A stretch of 64,000 bases of DNA, taken from positions 2,862,718 through 2,926,717 of the forward strand of contig CM055102.1 of NCBI GenBank assembly GCA_029204225.1, written 5' to 3'. This document shows positions 1 through 11,385 of the stretch, piece by piece. Numbering within the stretch: the stretch's first letter is position 1; each line of letters starts with the position of its first letter. The notes below the pieces were generated by a model. The model ran no database searches, was not told the DNA's origin, and saw only the letters and a list, made by a program, of their open reading frames with translations. Origin of the DNA: Diphasiastrum complanatum (taxonomy: Eukaryota; Streptophyta; Lycopodiopsida; Lycopodiales; Lycopodiaceae). The translations under genes and the position numbers were made by a program.

Positions 1-338
1 TTAAACATAAATCATAGGCTTTCATCAAGTTCAGACAATTCAAAGAGCATGCAGGAAATCAGACTGGTAAACGAATCAAAGCATTGAGGTCAAATAACGG
101 AGGAGAATACATCTCCACCGAATTCAAGGAGTACTACCTTAACAACGACATTGAGCAACAATACATTAGCTCCTATTCGCCTCAGTCAAATGGTCTTGCT
201 GAGAGAAAGAACAGAACCTTAGTCGAATCGGCAAAGTGCATGTTATCACATGCAACACTTCTGAATTCCATCTGGGCTGAAGCTGTTTCAACAGCAACCT
301 ATATTCAGAACAGTTGTCCTACTAAAGGTGAATTGTAA
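1..338 (+). pseudogene. Ty1/copia integrase core fragment
   Basis: The frame starting at base 3 reads through FKEHAGNQTGKRIKALRSNNGGEY into YSPQSNGLAERKNRTLVESAKC, then HATLLNSIWAEAVSTATYIQN. This is the second half of a copia integrase catalytic core. The usual SDNGGEY aspartate is Asn here (SNNGGEY), and a TAG stop lies at 15-17. The fragment ends abruptly near 340, where minus-strand LINE sequence starts. It is a dead remnant whose left part is outside the window. Confidence 0.85.
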
Positions 339-340
339 AG

Positions 341-1890
341 AAGTTGAGTGTTATTACACGACGCTTCCTACGCTTTCATCAAACTGATCGTTCACAATCA
401 GAAAGTATTGGTGTTGGCTCTCTATCAAGCTTTCAAGCTTGCCCAATTTGACTAAAGATGAAGTGGAGTACATGGGTGAGGTGTATAACTTTGTGGGAGT
501 GCAAACCAGAAGGATCCAGAGAGAGGAAGTGTGTCTGGTAATAGCTGAGTCGAATACGGGAAGGTGGGAGGGAGGTCCAAGTCTGCTGCATATATCGACG
601 GAATAAATAGCCTCGGATATATGAATGCATATCACAAGGACGATCCATGATAGAGATGCCTAGATGTTGCAAGAGATCATACGCCTGCTGGTACCAAGAT
701 AGCAACTATGTTGTAAGAAGTAACCGCAACAACTATGTATCTATTCGGGTGAGATGCACGAATCTCCTGAATCTGCTGAAGAAAAAGAATAAGGCGGAAA
801 AAGCCCTCAAGGATGATCGGAGGAGTAGCAAACTCAGCACATAGGATATCATGAGGGGTGGTGGTCTTGGCACATATCATGCGACCCAACATAGTGTCCT
901 GAATGTGGGAAATGCTTGCCCAGTCCCGGAGAGAAAGTCTTGGCAACCAAATCTCGGAGGCATACATCATTGCTGGAACCACCCGTGCGTGCAACAACTG
1001 GCATCTAGTAGCGGGATCAAAAATATGATTCATTGTACAACCACGCTCGAATTGGACCAATGCTGAAAGACCTGAGGAAATGTGCGCAAATGCAGCCTGG
1101 TGGAAACCAAGAAGGGGCGCAGTAAACAGGACTCCCAAGTAAGTATAAGAGGCAACAATGTCAACTTCCTGGCCGTCATAGAAGAATTGATAATTGTGAA
1201 GACTTTGTCGATTGGTGTTGAAAATCATGATCTTCGTCTTTTTTAAGTTAACAGAGAGACCCCAAGCAACACAAAGCCGATGTAAGACCTATAAGTGACA
1301 CTGCAACCCTTCTGGTGAGGAAGAAAGCATGACAATGTCATCAGCATAAAGCAGAATGTGGATGAGCAAATGAGCCAACGGGCAACCATCTCCACCTTCT
1401 TCACGAATGAGGCGCTCAAGATCATCAATATAAAGTGCAAACAACAGAGGGGATAGTGGACCACCTTGCTTGACGCCAACAGTGCTACGTATGGGAGAAG
1501 ACAAATCAGTACCCAGCCGAATACGTGCTTGAACTCTCTCATACAGAGCAACCACTGCCGCGAGAATAGAGTCAGAAAAGCCAAGCTGACGTAGTCTGCT
1601 GATCAAAAGATGACGGGGAACAGTATCAAAGGCCTAAATAGGTCAACGAAACAAGCAAATACCTTCTTGCCCATATGCTTTGCCTCCTCAATGATAGTAC
1701 GTAGAGTGAGGACATGATCAAGAGTGCTATAACCTCGGCGGAAGCCAGCCTAGCTAGTCGCATACAATAATCGAGAATCAGCCTCTGCCGTAACGAAGTT
1801 CTGGAGAATAGTCGCGTACAACTTGGCCAAGGCATGACCAATCTCCATGTCGGAGCAGTCTAGAAAAGTGAACAAAAAAATATCACTCTG
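341..1890 (-). pseudogene. L1-type LINE reverse transcriptase fragment (LINE-1 of the window)
   Basis: Minus-strand frames encode a non-LTR reverse transcriptase. 1841-1626 carries the AGFRRGYSTLDH region, 1606-1289 carries GVKQGGPLSPLLFALYIDDL and the catalytic LLYADDIVML, and 1228-677 carries ASYTYLGVLF and the thumb-like region (PAMMYASEIW). 705-354 continues toward the C terminus. Frame changes near 1620, 1250 and 700 make it a pseudogene. The endonuclease side is missing at 1890, where gypsy sequence begins. The 3' end (zinc knuckle, UTR, tail) is missing at 341, which is unusual because LINEs normally lose the 5' end. Confidence 0.85.
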
Positions 1891-1904
1891 CCGATACAAC
1901 ATAG

Positions 1905-2180
1905 ACAATTTCCTAATGAAGCAGCTGTGATAGATGGTGGTTCGGGAGTTAACCTGATTTCTACAAAGCTATGTGCAAAATGGGGCCTTACAAAGATAAA
2001 GCCTGTGACTTTTGCCATTAAGCTAGCTGATCAAACGACAGTTCGTCGTCCGCGAGGAATGATTGAAGATATACCTGTCAGAATTGTCGGAGTATAGTTC
2101 GTCATTACTTTTGTAGTAATGGACTTACCAGAAGCACCAAATGTCTACCGAGTCCTATTGGGACACCCATGGTTATGAGT
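1905..2180 (+). pseudogene. Ty3/gypsy protease fragment (Tat/Athila-like)
   Basis: The plus frame reads NEAAVIDGGSGVNLISTKLC and continues to an LLGHPWL-like end. This is an aspartic protease of the OTA (Tat/Athila) gypsy group, where the active site is D-G-G-S rather than D-T-G. Stop codons after RIVGV and after HPWL show decay. It starts immediately after the LINE fragment, so the gag gene and 5' LTR are lost. It leads into the reverse transcriptase at 2957. Confidence 0.75.
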
Positions 2181-2425
2181 TGCGCAAGTAATTTGTTAAC
2201 TGGGGTATCGGAAAAATCACTTTTGAAAATTGTGAACGTGCAATCAAGGTTGATCCTTCAACTTGGACTATCAAACCAGTGGTTCAAAAAGAGGATGATG
2301 ATTCATCAAGAACGGATCATACTTGTGACCGACCAGAAAAAAATTTGGGAGTTCATTAAAATTCTCAAACCGATACTGTCAACTGGAATGAAGCTCTTGC
2401 AACGATTGACTGTACAGCAGGATAT

Positions 2426-2956
2426 ATGTATCAACAAGATAATCAGTCAAATTTGAGCGAGATTTCATTATTGGATCGAACCTTGGATACACCGATCACT
2501 TTTCCATTGAATGTGCTGAATGGAGCTTGGATATCAACGGAACCTATACCAGATCCGATTGAAGATGAACTCATTCCTGTGAGTCATGTCTTGACTTACG
2601 ATGACAATGCAGAACTTACTGATGAGCAGATTTTAAATCATATGGATCCAACCATATTTGGAGTGCGTAATATTCCTGATGAACCAACAATAAAACCGCC
2701 AAAAGCAGTTATATTGAAGGAAGACAGGATCACAGGGTCAATGACGAAGAAACAAGCCAAGCAACATTATAATACGGTCCTAAAATGAGAAAATCCTCCT
2801 CAAAAGATTGATTCAAAGAATGTGCCACCCTTACTGAAGAAGAGTTTATCTTCTCAAAAGACATCTCCTCCACGATCAATTCCTACCAAGAAGGCTAAGT
2901 GAAGATCCAAGACAAGTCCTTTTGACAAAGAACAAGCAGATGTAGTCCAGCATGAT
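2426..2956 (+). pseudogene. Gypsy pol linker between protease and reverse transcriptase
   Basis: This stretch encodes an acidic, proline-rich linker (for example IPDPIEDELIPVSHVLTYDD) without a recognisable domain. It is open to 2788, followed by in-frame stops near 2788 and 2900. It lies between the protease and the reverse transcriptase of the same element and is in keeping with the spacer of Tat/Athila pol polyproteins. No independent function is proposed. Confidence 0.5.
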
Positions 2957-3919
2957 ATGCCCGAATATTTTAAACGTTGTACACTGGATGATATGGTTAT
3001 CATGTTACCCAAAGCACATCGTGAACCCGAAGAACAGGTGCCAGAATCGAAAGATGTTTACGATGGCCCAGCTAGGACACAGGCTATGAATCTTGCTGAA
3101 CCAGGAGAACCAAAAAAGATTGTACAAGTTGGATCACAACTTAATCTTCAACAATTTCAAGCACTCCGAGCGTTACTTATTAAGTATCAAGATTGCTTTG
3201 CATGGACTTATCAAGATCTCATGGGTATTCCGACATCAGTTATTGAACACACCATACCTTTAGTACCTGATGTAGTTCCAAAGGTTACAAAGTTCTATCG
3301 TTGTAATCCTAATGTTGCGAATCTGATAAAAAAAGAGCTTCAAAGACTGCTTGACGTCAATTTCATTTATCAGATCAAGAATACTGAATGGGTTTCATCG
3401 ATTGTCATTGTTCCTAAGAAAAATGGAAAATTGAGAATCTGTGTGAATCTCAAGGCCTTGAACAAAGTGACGAGGAAGGATCACTTTCCGTTACCTTTTA
3501 CTGAAAGCATTTTGGACCGCCTTGCTGGAGCGAAAGCTTATAGTTTTCTGGATGGATTTAGTGGTTACAACCAGGTCAAGGCACCTGCAGATCGTCACAA
3601 AACAGCTTTTGCAACAAAATGGGACACCTATGCTTACAAAATAATGTCGTTTGGACTTTGTAATGCACCAAGTTTGTTCCAAAGAGTAATGCAATTTGCT
3701 TTTATAGGTTACTTACAGAGATTCCTTGAAATTTACTTGGATAACCTGGGAGTCCATAATACACATATAGACCACCTGGATCGATTGGAAAAAGTATTTG
3801 AAAAAATGTCGCAAGTATCAAATTTTCTTGAATCCAGAAAAATGCCAGATATGGGTTTTCCATGGAGTTGTGCATGGGCATGTGATATCAAGACATGGAA
3901 TTGCCACAGATTATTTTAA
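2957..3919 (+). pseudogene. Gypsy reverse transcriptase (Tat/Athila-like), active site altered
   Basis: The 320-codon frame shows the gypsy RT blocks in order: YQDCFAWTYQDLMGIP, LLDVNFIYQIKNTEWVSSIV, KKNGKLRICVNLKALNK, HFPLPFTESILDRLAGAKAY, SFLDGFSGYNQVKAPADRHK and SFGLCNAPSLFQRVM. The catalytic block reads YLDN instead of YxDD, a D-to-N change that should abolish polymerisation. A frameshift near 3820 moves the thumb region into another frame (3798-4202: LNPEKCQIWVFHGVVHGHVI). The lineage call rests on FAWxYxDLxGIP and KDHFPLPF. Confidence 0.85.
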
Positions 3920-4202
3920 AATCAAGGTTATTGTGAAATTTCCACCGCCAATAACAATTCGTGGAGTTTATGTGTTTATGGATCATGCGAACTACTATCA
4001 AATTTTTATTATCTTCTTTGCGGATTTAGCAAGACCTATATACAAACTAACTATTGTTCCTATTTGGACAGTAGAGGCGTTCGAAGCCTTTGAAAAATTA
4101 AAAAAAGCATTAATTCAGCACCAATACTGCGTTCTCCAGATTGGACGATTGAGTTTCATGTTCACACTGATGCCTCGAAATATGCAATTGGATCAGTTTT
4201 GA

Positions 4203-5350
4203 TGCAGCCAGGTGACTATAAGAAGGACTATCCAATATGATTTGCAAGCAGACAGCTTACAAATCCGGAGAAAAACTATTCAACAACAATACGTGAAGCG
4301 TTAGCCATGCACAAAAATTTTGTGATTACCTCATGGAAATTTGCATTTTATACGGATCACCAGCCGTTACTTTACTTGGTAAACAAGACGTGCAATACTG
4401 GACCTATTGCAAGATGGTTACTGTTATTGACTGAATTTGACTTTCGAATTGTGGTTCGAAAGGGGAAGCAACATTATCTAGCCAACCACGTTTCGCGAAT
4501 TGAATCCGCACCAGTTAATATTGAGGTGGATGATGAATTACCAGACACTGCATCATTTTATGTAGAAGCGATACCTGAGTGGGCAGCAGATATTGTTGAG
4601 TACCTGATGCTAGGACAACCGAATGACTCTTTGACAAAAGTACAGAAGAGGCAATTCATTCATAAGACTCAACCTTATCAATTGATTGCAAGACAATTGT
4701 ATCGTCGTGGATCAGACAATATTCTACGTAGATGTGTTTTACCGCATGAAATACCAAATTTAATCACGTTTTCACATAATGGCATGGGCGGAGGACACTT
4801 CTCTACAGATATTACTGTTCGCAAGCTTTTGCAATCAGGTTGTTGGTGGCCAACGTTTCATAAGGACACAAAAAATTATATTCAGACATGTGATGTTTGC
4901 CATCGAGCACGACGGCCTACTAGACAGAACTATGAATTCTTTCATCCGGTTTTATCGCAAGCGCCATTTGAAAAATGGAGATTGGATTATGGTCCTATTC
5001 ATCCTGTCGCGTGAGGATCTTAGGCCCGATACATTATCATAGCAACTGATTATATGACCAAGTGGGTTGAAGCCAAAGCTGTCAAAGTTGCTGATGCAAA
5101 ATCTACGGCCAAGTTTCTCTATGAAAATATTATTATCAGATTTGGATGTCCGATCGAGATTGTCAGTGACTGAGGTACACACTTTGTTAATCAAACGATA
5201 AAGTGTTTACTGGAAGATTTTTTTGTTTATACACATATTTAGTACTCCTTATTATCCCAGAGGGAATGGCCAAGTTGAATCTTCAAATAAGATTATCTGC
5301 ACTATTATGACGAAAACAGTTGAAGTGAGTCGATCTGATTGGAAACATAA
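4203..5350 (+). pseudogene. Gypsy RNase H and integrase (same element)
   Basis: Plus-strand frames carry RNase H pieces (FASRQLTNPEKNYS-like, then FAFYTDHQPLLYLVNK), then the integrase zinc finger (HNGMGGGHFSTDITVRKLL, later CDVCHRARRP), then the start of the catalytic core (IIATDYMTKWVEAKAVK, FGCPIEIVSD, NGQVESSNK). Stop codons interrupt it at about 5011, 5023 and 5171. Recognisable pol ends near 5350, and no 3' LTR is seen after it. Together with the segments from 1905 it forms one plus-oriented, end-trimmed element of about 3.4 kb. Confidence 0.8.
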
Positions 5351-5720
5351 AGGCCAGTGTCCTCCTCTCTACTATAAAGGGGGCAAACTCGATTTTCTAC
5401 ACATATACATGGTTCTCTTGTGAAATGAATTTATGAATGTCCTTGTTCTCTATCACTTTTCCTCTGTCTCTTATGCTTTATTTGTGTTTGCTAATTGTCG
5501 GATCTGATTGTTATTGGGATTGCATGTTTTTATACTTTTATGAGGGAGAAAGGGAGAGAGAAAAAGAGCAAGCTATCTTCATTGTGGATCTAGTGTTAAT
5601 GGATGTAGTGTTAATGCTTAGGGTTAATGGATGTTAGAGTTAGATGTGAATCTTCCATTCATGTTGAAATCTGAACTATACTATCGCTCTCATGGGAATG
5701 AATCTATGCGTGACAACTAA
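5351..5720. other. Spacer with no recognised gene
   Basis: AT-rich sequence with a short GA-rich patch near 5545-5570. No domain, LTR end or structural RNA was recognised. It separates the dead gypsy pol from the copia element and could be degraded LTR sequence of either. Confidence 0.4.
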
Positions 5721-5840
5721 CTTCATCTCCTCGAGGCTAGATTGATTAGATCTTGCGTTGAGGCTAGGCAAGGAAAGAAACTTCATCTCCTCAAGGCTAG
5801 ATTGATTAGATCTTGGGTTGAGGTTAGGCAAGGAAAGAAA
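5721..5840 (+). repeat. Tandem duplication, 60-bp unit, two copies
   Basis: Units 5721-5780 and 5781-5840 both start cttcatctcctc and end ggcaaggaaagaaa. They differ at only a few bases (gaggc/aaggc, gcgtt/gggtt, ggcta/gtta). Such a recent direct duplication is distinct from the transposons around it. Confidence 0.85.
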
Positions 5841-5989
5841 CCCACTACAAAAAAATTCATACAATATCCAAAAAGAATAATGGTCATTGATAGTTTCATG
5901 TCATCAAAATCTATGTGAAGATGGAAGATAGGAAAGTCTTTATTTCTGTGGGGCATTGGCCTCTACAAATTACAAATATTCTGCAACGA

Positions 5990-6336
5990 TGTTCAGTGAC
6001 TATGTAGGCTTATATAGAATTATTTAGTTGGTGTTCCGATTATCAAGCATCAACGATTTTCAGCTAAAGCCTGGTATTTGCGCCCAGCTTCATGCTCTTG
6101 TACTCACGTTTTTTATATCAATCAGAGTGTATTGTTTCACTACTACTCTATTCTATTGCGCTTTGTTTTTATTCGATTCATCTTGAACTCTCTTGCTGGT
6201 AACTGCCGCACTTTTGATCCACGCACCACCTTCGTTGCACCACGCTTCCATTGATTTTCGACATAATATCAGAGCATCTGTTTCTATCAGAGCTCTACTA
6301 ATCCTATATCATCTCGATTTCTCTGATTTTCTAACA
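5990..6336 (+). mobile_element. Ty1/copia LTR, 3' portion
   Basis: The segment ends with ...TTTTCTAACA directly before a primer binding site at 6337, so it should be the end of a 5' LTR in plus orientation. A TATA-like stretch (cttatatagaat) lies near 6008. The left end of the LTR was not located. The start coordinate is approximate. Confidence 0.5.
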
Positions 6337-6348
6337 TGGTGTCAGAGT
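6337..6348 (+). promoter_or_regulatory. Copia primer binding site (initiator-Met tRNA type)
   Basis: TGGTGTCAGAGT directly follows the LTR end and differs by two bases from the TGGTATCAGAGC that pairs with the 3' end of plant initiator tRNA-Met. It sets the plus orientation of the copia element. Confidence 0.65.
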
Positions 6349-6480
6349 AGGTGGCTCATTCATCTACATATTTATTGCGTATTTAATCTTGTTTCTACCA
6401 AGACTTCATCTCAGCAAGTGCGCAGCCAACAATATTCCGCTATTGTTGTCTCTACTAATGATATAGCTACTATACCAGAA

Positions 6481-6600
6481 TGGATTCTACTTCTAGTTCT
6501 TCTCTGATTGACAAGCTCGATGGAGAGAACTACCATCTCTAGAAGTTCAAGATGAAAGTCGTTCTACTAGCCAAAGAACTATGGGACATAGTTGATGGTA
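6481..6600 (+). pseudogene. Copia gag N-terminus remnant
   Basis: An ATG at 6481 opens MDSTSSSSLIDKLDGENYHL, then a stop in place of the usual Trp, then KFKMKVVLLAKELWDIVDGT. This is the standard N-terminal block of copia Gag (LDGxNYxxW, LWxxVxGT). The Trp-to-stop change and the loss of the rest of gag by about 6620 show that it is dead. Confidence 0.75.
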
Positions 6601-6724
6601 CTAAATAGTATTTGTTGGGTCAAATTCTTTGGTAGTCAGGGTCGAGTTCCAGAAAGGTGTTGTCCAATGTTTTACATATTCTGAACCCGACCAAAAATCT
6701 GCTCTCAGTTAGCAGATCACATAT

Positions 6725-7600
6725 TTGAGTCAGAAGGTCAAATTTGACACACATGGTTGCATCAATTTTGACAAGTCCCAGAAAGTTTTAGCTTTCGCGA
6801 GAAGAAGTGGCAACCTCTACAAACTCAACCACTACAATTCTTCTAGTTGTCAAGCTCTATATACAACTACTTCTGAATCATCTGATATGCTTTGGCATTA
6901 CAAATTAGGCCATTTACATTCCAATTGTATTCAGCAAATGTCAAAACAGAATTTAGTGCAAGATTTTCCTTACATTAGCAAATCCAATTTTCCATGTACA
7001 AGCTGTATTAGCAGCAAGCATGTTAGAAGTTCAATCACTTCAGATTCAGTATGTTCTTCTAAAGATTTGCTAGATCTTGTATACTTGGACATTTGTGGTC
7101 CTATGCAGACTATTTCCACAGAGGGAGCTGTCTATTTGCTAACTATTATTGATGACTTCTTTTGGAAGACTGCAAAATATTTCTTGAAGAACAAATTTGA
7201 TACTCTCAAGTTCTTCATGCAGTTCAAAGCATCATCAGAAAAATCAACCCAAAGAAAAATCAAATCTCTACACTCTGATGCAGGGGGAGCATTTATCTCC
7301 AACAAATTCAAAGACTTCTGCAAGACAACCGGAATACAACAACATTTTACAACAAGCACAATGGTGTAGCTAAATGGAAGACTCAGTCACTCATTGAAAG
7401 TGCAAGGAGCATGATGGCCCATGCATCTCTTCCAAAGAAGTTCTGGGCAGCTGTTACTATAGCAGCCTACCTTCCAAATCGATCCATTTCAGAGGCCCTG
7501 AATGGCAAGACACCTTATGAGGTGTGGACAGGCTCGAAGCCATCACTCAACCATATTATAGTGTTTAAATATTTCTCTCAGTCAGATCCCTGCTGATCTC
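6725..7600 (+). pseudogene. Copia GAG-pre-integrase and integrase, truncated
   Basis: The frame 6725-7369 carries the pre-integrase zinc finger (LWHYKLGHLHSNCIQQMSK, then CTSCISSKHVRSS) and the integrase core (LVYLDICGPM, TIIDDFFWKTAKYFLK, IKSLHSDAGGAFIS). A short disruption follows. 7411-7596 continues with MAHASLPKKFWAAVTIAAYL and NGKTPYEVWTGSKPSLNH. SDNGGE is changed to SDAGGA, and the frame is broken near 7370. Reverse transcriptase and RNase H are absent, so the element is internally deleted. Confidence 0.85.
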
Positions 7601-8140
7601 CAAAAAAATCCGACCCAAGGATCGAACAATCAAAATCCAATTCAAGGTCGAAAAATCCAAAATCCGAACCAAGGGTCTGACAACAGAAGATCAGACTCTG
7701 ACATACAAGCTCTTCAATCTGGAATCTCAGAAGACCTCATGAGCAGAGATGTCACTTTCTTGGAAGATCAATTTTTCAATCTCAAGGGAAAAGCTACTGC
7801 AAATCCGACCCAAAGGTCGAACAGCCAAAATTTGACCCAAGGGTCAAAATTTCAAAATTCGATACGGCAAAAAATATCTGGCTGGATCGGATTGGATCAA
7901 GTCTAATAAATCAGACCATTTGTATAAATCCGACTCTGTGTACAAATATGACCCTATGTATAAATCCAACCCTTGGTTAATTTTTGATATCTAAAAATCA
8001 GAATTTCTCGATACGAGATCGACTTGAAAAATTTGTAATTTTTCGAGTCATTGTAATTTTTTAAGTCTTTGTATATTCTTGAGTCCTTGTAAATTTTGAT
8101 ACTATTAACTCGAAATTCGACCCACATACTGTTAAAATAA
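7601..8140 (+). other. Degraded copia spacer with GACCCAAGG repeats
   Basis: The stretch holds repeated variants of ccgacccaaggatcgaa near 7610, 7640-7680, 7800 and 7830. Later there are short clusters of aaatccgaccc. No frame is open for long. It looks like the low-complexity region between copia integrase and reverse transcriptase, after which the element is lost. Confidence 0.45.
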
Positions 8141-8149
8141 TGGCTACAT

Positions 8150-8835
<686 letters not shown>

Positions 8836-8839
<4 letters not shown>

Positions 8840-9436
8840 GATCTCAAGAAAGAAGTTACAGCCATCAAAATCGAAGCTTCCTCTCATTCGACTACGTCAT
8901 CTAAGATCCAACAGCTTGAAAGTCAAGTGGAACAGCATCATACCACTGTCCGATCTTGGGCAGATGTGCTTAAAGGTCCTAATACTGTTGTTCTATCACC
9001 TCCATCTTCTTTTATCTCGGCTACGTTCACCGAGAGCCGTTTGCGAGAGCAAAAGACTCTTAATATTCGAGTCAGACGTATTACGAACTCCCATGATGTT
9101 GTTGGTGAAGCTAAAAAGTTTCTTGAAGAGAGTCTTCAACACCACCACAAGGATATGGATACTGCATGGCGACCTAAGAAAGACCCAGACACTCTTGTCA
9201 TACGGTTTGCATCTGCAACTGGCCGTCATGGAGTGCTAGGGAAGAGATCTACACTGCGGGGCACTACGATATACCTAGATGAAGACCTTACTTTCATTCA
9301 GGTTCAAGAACGGAAAAAGGCAAAACAGGAGGCTATAACGAATGGAAAGCGGCTGATCTATAGGGATGGTATCATTCGCTTTATAGATATTAAACATTTT
9401 TCTACTAATGAGATATCTGAGATTATTCAGAGTTAG
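8836..9436 (+). CDS. LINE ORF1-like protein
   Basis: The open frame reads ADLKKEVTAIKIEASSHS, a coiled-coil-like stretch (SKIQQLESQVEQHH), SWADVLK, then a basic RNA-binding-like region (RVRRITNSHDVVGEAKKFL, DPDTLVIRFAS, LTFIQVQERKKAKQEA) and ends EISEIIQS. It aligns by eye with the ORF1 product at 47599-48699 (KRDPTTLIIRF, DDDLTPMQVAKRRKVFSEA). Non-LTR ORF1 proteins coat the element RNA. The frame is open upstream into the CT repeat (Ser-Leu codons), so the true start is uncertain. The first internal ATG is at 8927. Confidence 0.65.
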
Positions 9437-9642
9437 TGTGAGAGTTAGAGCACTGAAGAGATGCCAGTTGAATCTGTAAATGGTCTTCGTACCATATAAT
9501 CCTGGACACTATCCTCTTCTTAGTTAGATTGTTTTTCAGTTATGTTGGTTGACAGCACTGCTCCGTCTTGAGTCCACTTTACTTAATGTACTTGCTTGTC
9601 TTATACGCCTTTTGGCATGGAAAAGACGTTAATAAAGCTTCT

Positions 9643-9728
<86 letters not shown>

Positions 9729-9775
9729 CGCACGTTTTAGGATTTAGGGGCTAAACTTTTTTTTGTTTTTTAAAT

Positions 9776-9966
9776 ATGCGTCCGGGTCCCGAACGCGTTC
9801 TAGGACCCAGACGCGTCCGCGTCCAGACGCTCGACGCGTCCAGTGTCCAAAAAACAAAAATTAAAGAAATGGACACGTCCGACCCCGCATCCGGGGGTCG
9901 GACGCGTCCGGGTCCGAGCGCCGGACGCGGACGCCAAAAGGCCGCGTCCGCCTCGGACCCTCATGT
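9776..9966. mobile_element. GC-rich palindromic element (MITE-like, GACGCGTCC repeats)
   Basis: About 190 bp dominated by variants of gGACGCGTCC in both orientations. It starts GTCCGGGTCC and ends GGACCC, so the ends are inverted. A short A-rich centre (aaaaaacaaaaattaaag) splits it. The layout of palindromic GC-rich ends around an AT core resembles hAT subterminal repeats. No coding capacity is seen. The element class is an inference. Confidence 0.5.
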
Positions 9967-9997
9967 CTAATATATACATATACATATATACCATAGA

Positions 9998-10209
9998 ATT
10001 AATGTACCGTGGGCGGTTCACCACGGTTCTGAGAACCGTATAGAGAACCGTACGGTTCTCCAAGTTTTTTTGCCGGAACCGTGGTGAACCGTGTAGTTAT
10101 TAACTAATTAATTTTTTTTTTTATTTTTTTTAGTTCATGTTTTATCAAACATTAATTAGTTAATTGATTATTTAGTTATGATAAACCATACCACGGTTCA
10201 TGAACCGTG
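9998..10209. mobile_element. MITE-like hairpin element (CCACGGTTC / GAACCGTGG ends)
   Basis: The left part carries ACCGTGGGCGGTTCACCACGGTTC and the right end carries CCACGGTTCATGAACCGTGG. The inner arms attaactaattaat (about 10098) and attaattagttaat (about 10152) also pair. The whole 210 bp can fold as a long imperfect hairpin with a T-rich loop. It is non-coding, and it abuts the truncated gag gene of the minus-strand gypsy element. Confidence 0.55.
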
Positions 10210-10611
10210 GCTATCCTTCTCTTCCCCATTAAAAGTAGGAGGTTTTAAGTCTTTAAAAACACTGGGGTGAGACCGTAAAGTCTCACCCGAAACTGATGGA
10301 AGTGGAGAAGGGGATAACTGAGAAGTGGACGGAAGGCTTCCTTTTGCGGAACTCAAAATCAAGTTTTTGAGTTCAGCGAACAAGTCGTCCACACTGGACT
10401 TGAAATTGGCTGATGCCAACTTCAGTTCATCCACTTCTGTTACCAATTGGAGGAACTGCTCCTTGGTAACCAGTTCGTCGAGTTCTTCGGCGAACTGTTC
10501 CTGTTCTTCTACTTCCATGGGTTCCTTCCCTTTTCTGTAAGCCAAGGCTTCTGTTTCAAGTTCGTCGAAGCCTCTCTCCGGGGGTTGATCAGGTCCCTGA
10601 GGAGTGGTCAT
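10210..10611 (-). pseudogene. Ty3/gypsy gag N-terminus (truncated)
   Basis: The frame starts MTTPQGPDQPPERGFDELE at 10611 and runs through an acidic, coiled-coil-like stretch (ELDELVTKEQFLQLVTEVDE) to SVFKDLKPPTFNGEEKD, the usual entry of gypsy Gag into its capsid region. It is then cut at about 10210 by the MITE-like element. It lies downstream of an LTR and primer binding site on the same strand, so it is the first gene of that element. The rest of gag-pol is missing. Confidence 0.75.
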
Positions 10612-11371
10612 CTTCGGAACTGAAAGAGAGCTACCTTAACTTCTGAAGGAAAAAAAAGTCTAAACGACTAATTTACAACTATACAAGGAGGGAAAGAAAA
10701 CTTAGCTCTTTCTGAAAACTGTACTTCCACAGAGAGAATCAAGAAAAGCCCTTTCAGCTCTTCTTCAACTGCTTCCAGACCTGTGATTCTGAAATTTTTT
10801 TGCTATCCCCCCTCGCTGATCTGACAGCTCCAGTATTGGTACCAAAAACCCAGATTCAAAGCCCAAATCCACTTGCAAATCCTGGAATTGGTGATGGTAC
10901 CCTGCTCGCTGATCTGTGGCAGCCCTGAAATTTCCCAAAAGTCGAGTAAAATCTAGAAAGGGTGCAAGAAAAATCCGGAACAAACTAGTTCCTACCCTCA
11001 CTGGCTGGGAAGCAACCTAACTAGCCCAATTTCTTCTGATTTGGGGCCCAAAAAGTGTTCCAAATTCTGATTTTTCCTCAGCTCTGGGACCGCTGAACCT
11101 ATGCCAACCTTTCTGCTCTGGAAACGTTGAGAACTTGCTAGAATTTCACTCGAAAATCAGGATTGAAGCCTGAAATGGCAGCGCTGGACCTGCACCTCTA
11201 TTTTGCCTCAAATCCCAGGTAGAAAACAGAAGTTTTCACCACGATTTTCTGAGTATCCTCCTGATTTTCCAGCGCTGACCCTGCTTTGTAGATTTCTGAA
11301 AACTTGAAGAAGTTCTGAGCAATCTAGCTACGTTCTCCACTGCTGAAAACTAACTTCCCTAGGATGGAGAT
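10612..11371 (-). other. Gypsy 5' leader, non-coding
   Basis: The region between the primer binding site and the gag start codon, about 760 bp on the minus strand. It has no convincing frame. A 78-codon frame (10765-11001) shows no domain. Length and position suit a gypsy packaging leader. Confidence 0.55.
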
Positions 11372-11384
11372 GGCTCTGATACCA
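11372..11384 (-). promoter_or_regulatory. Gypsy primer binding site (initiator-Met tRNA)
   Basis: On the minus strand TGGTATCAGAGCC follows the LTR end (...TTACA) after one base. It is the canonical complement of the plant initiator tRNA-Met 3' end and fixes the orientation of the element at 10210-11741. Confidence 0.85.
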
Positions 11385-11385
11385 G

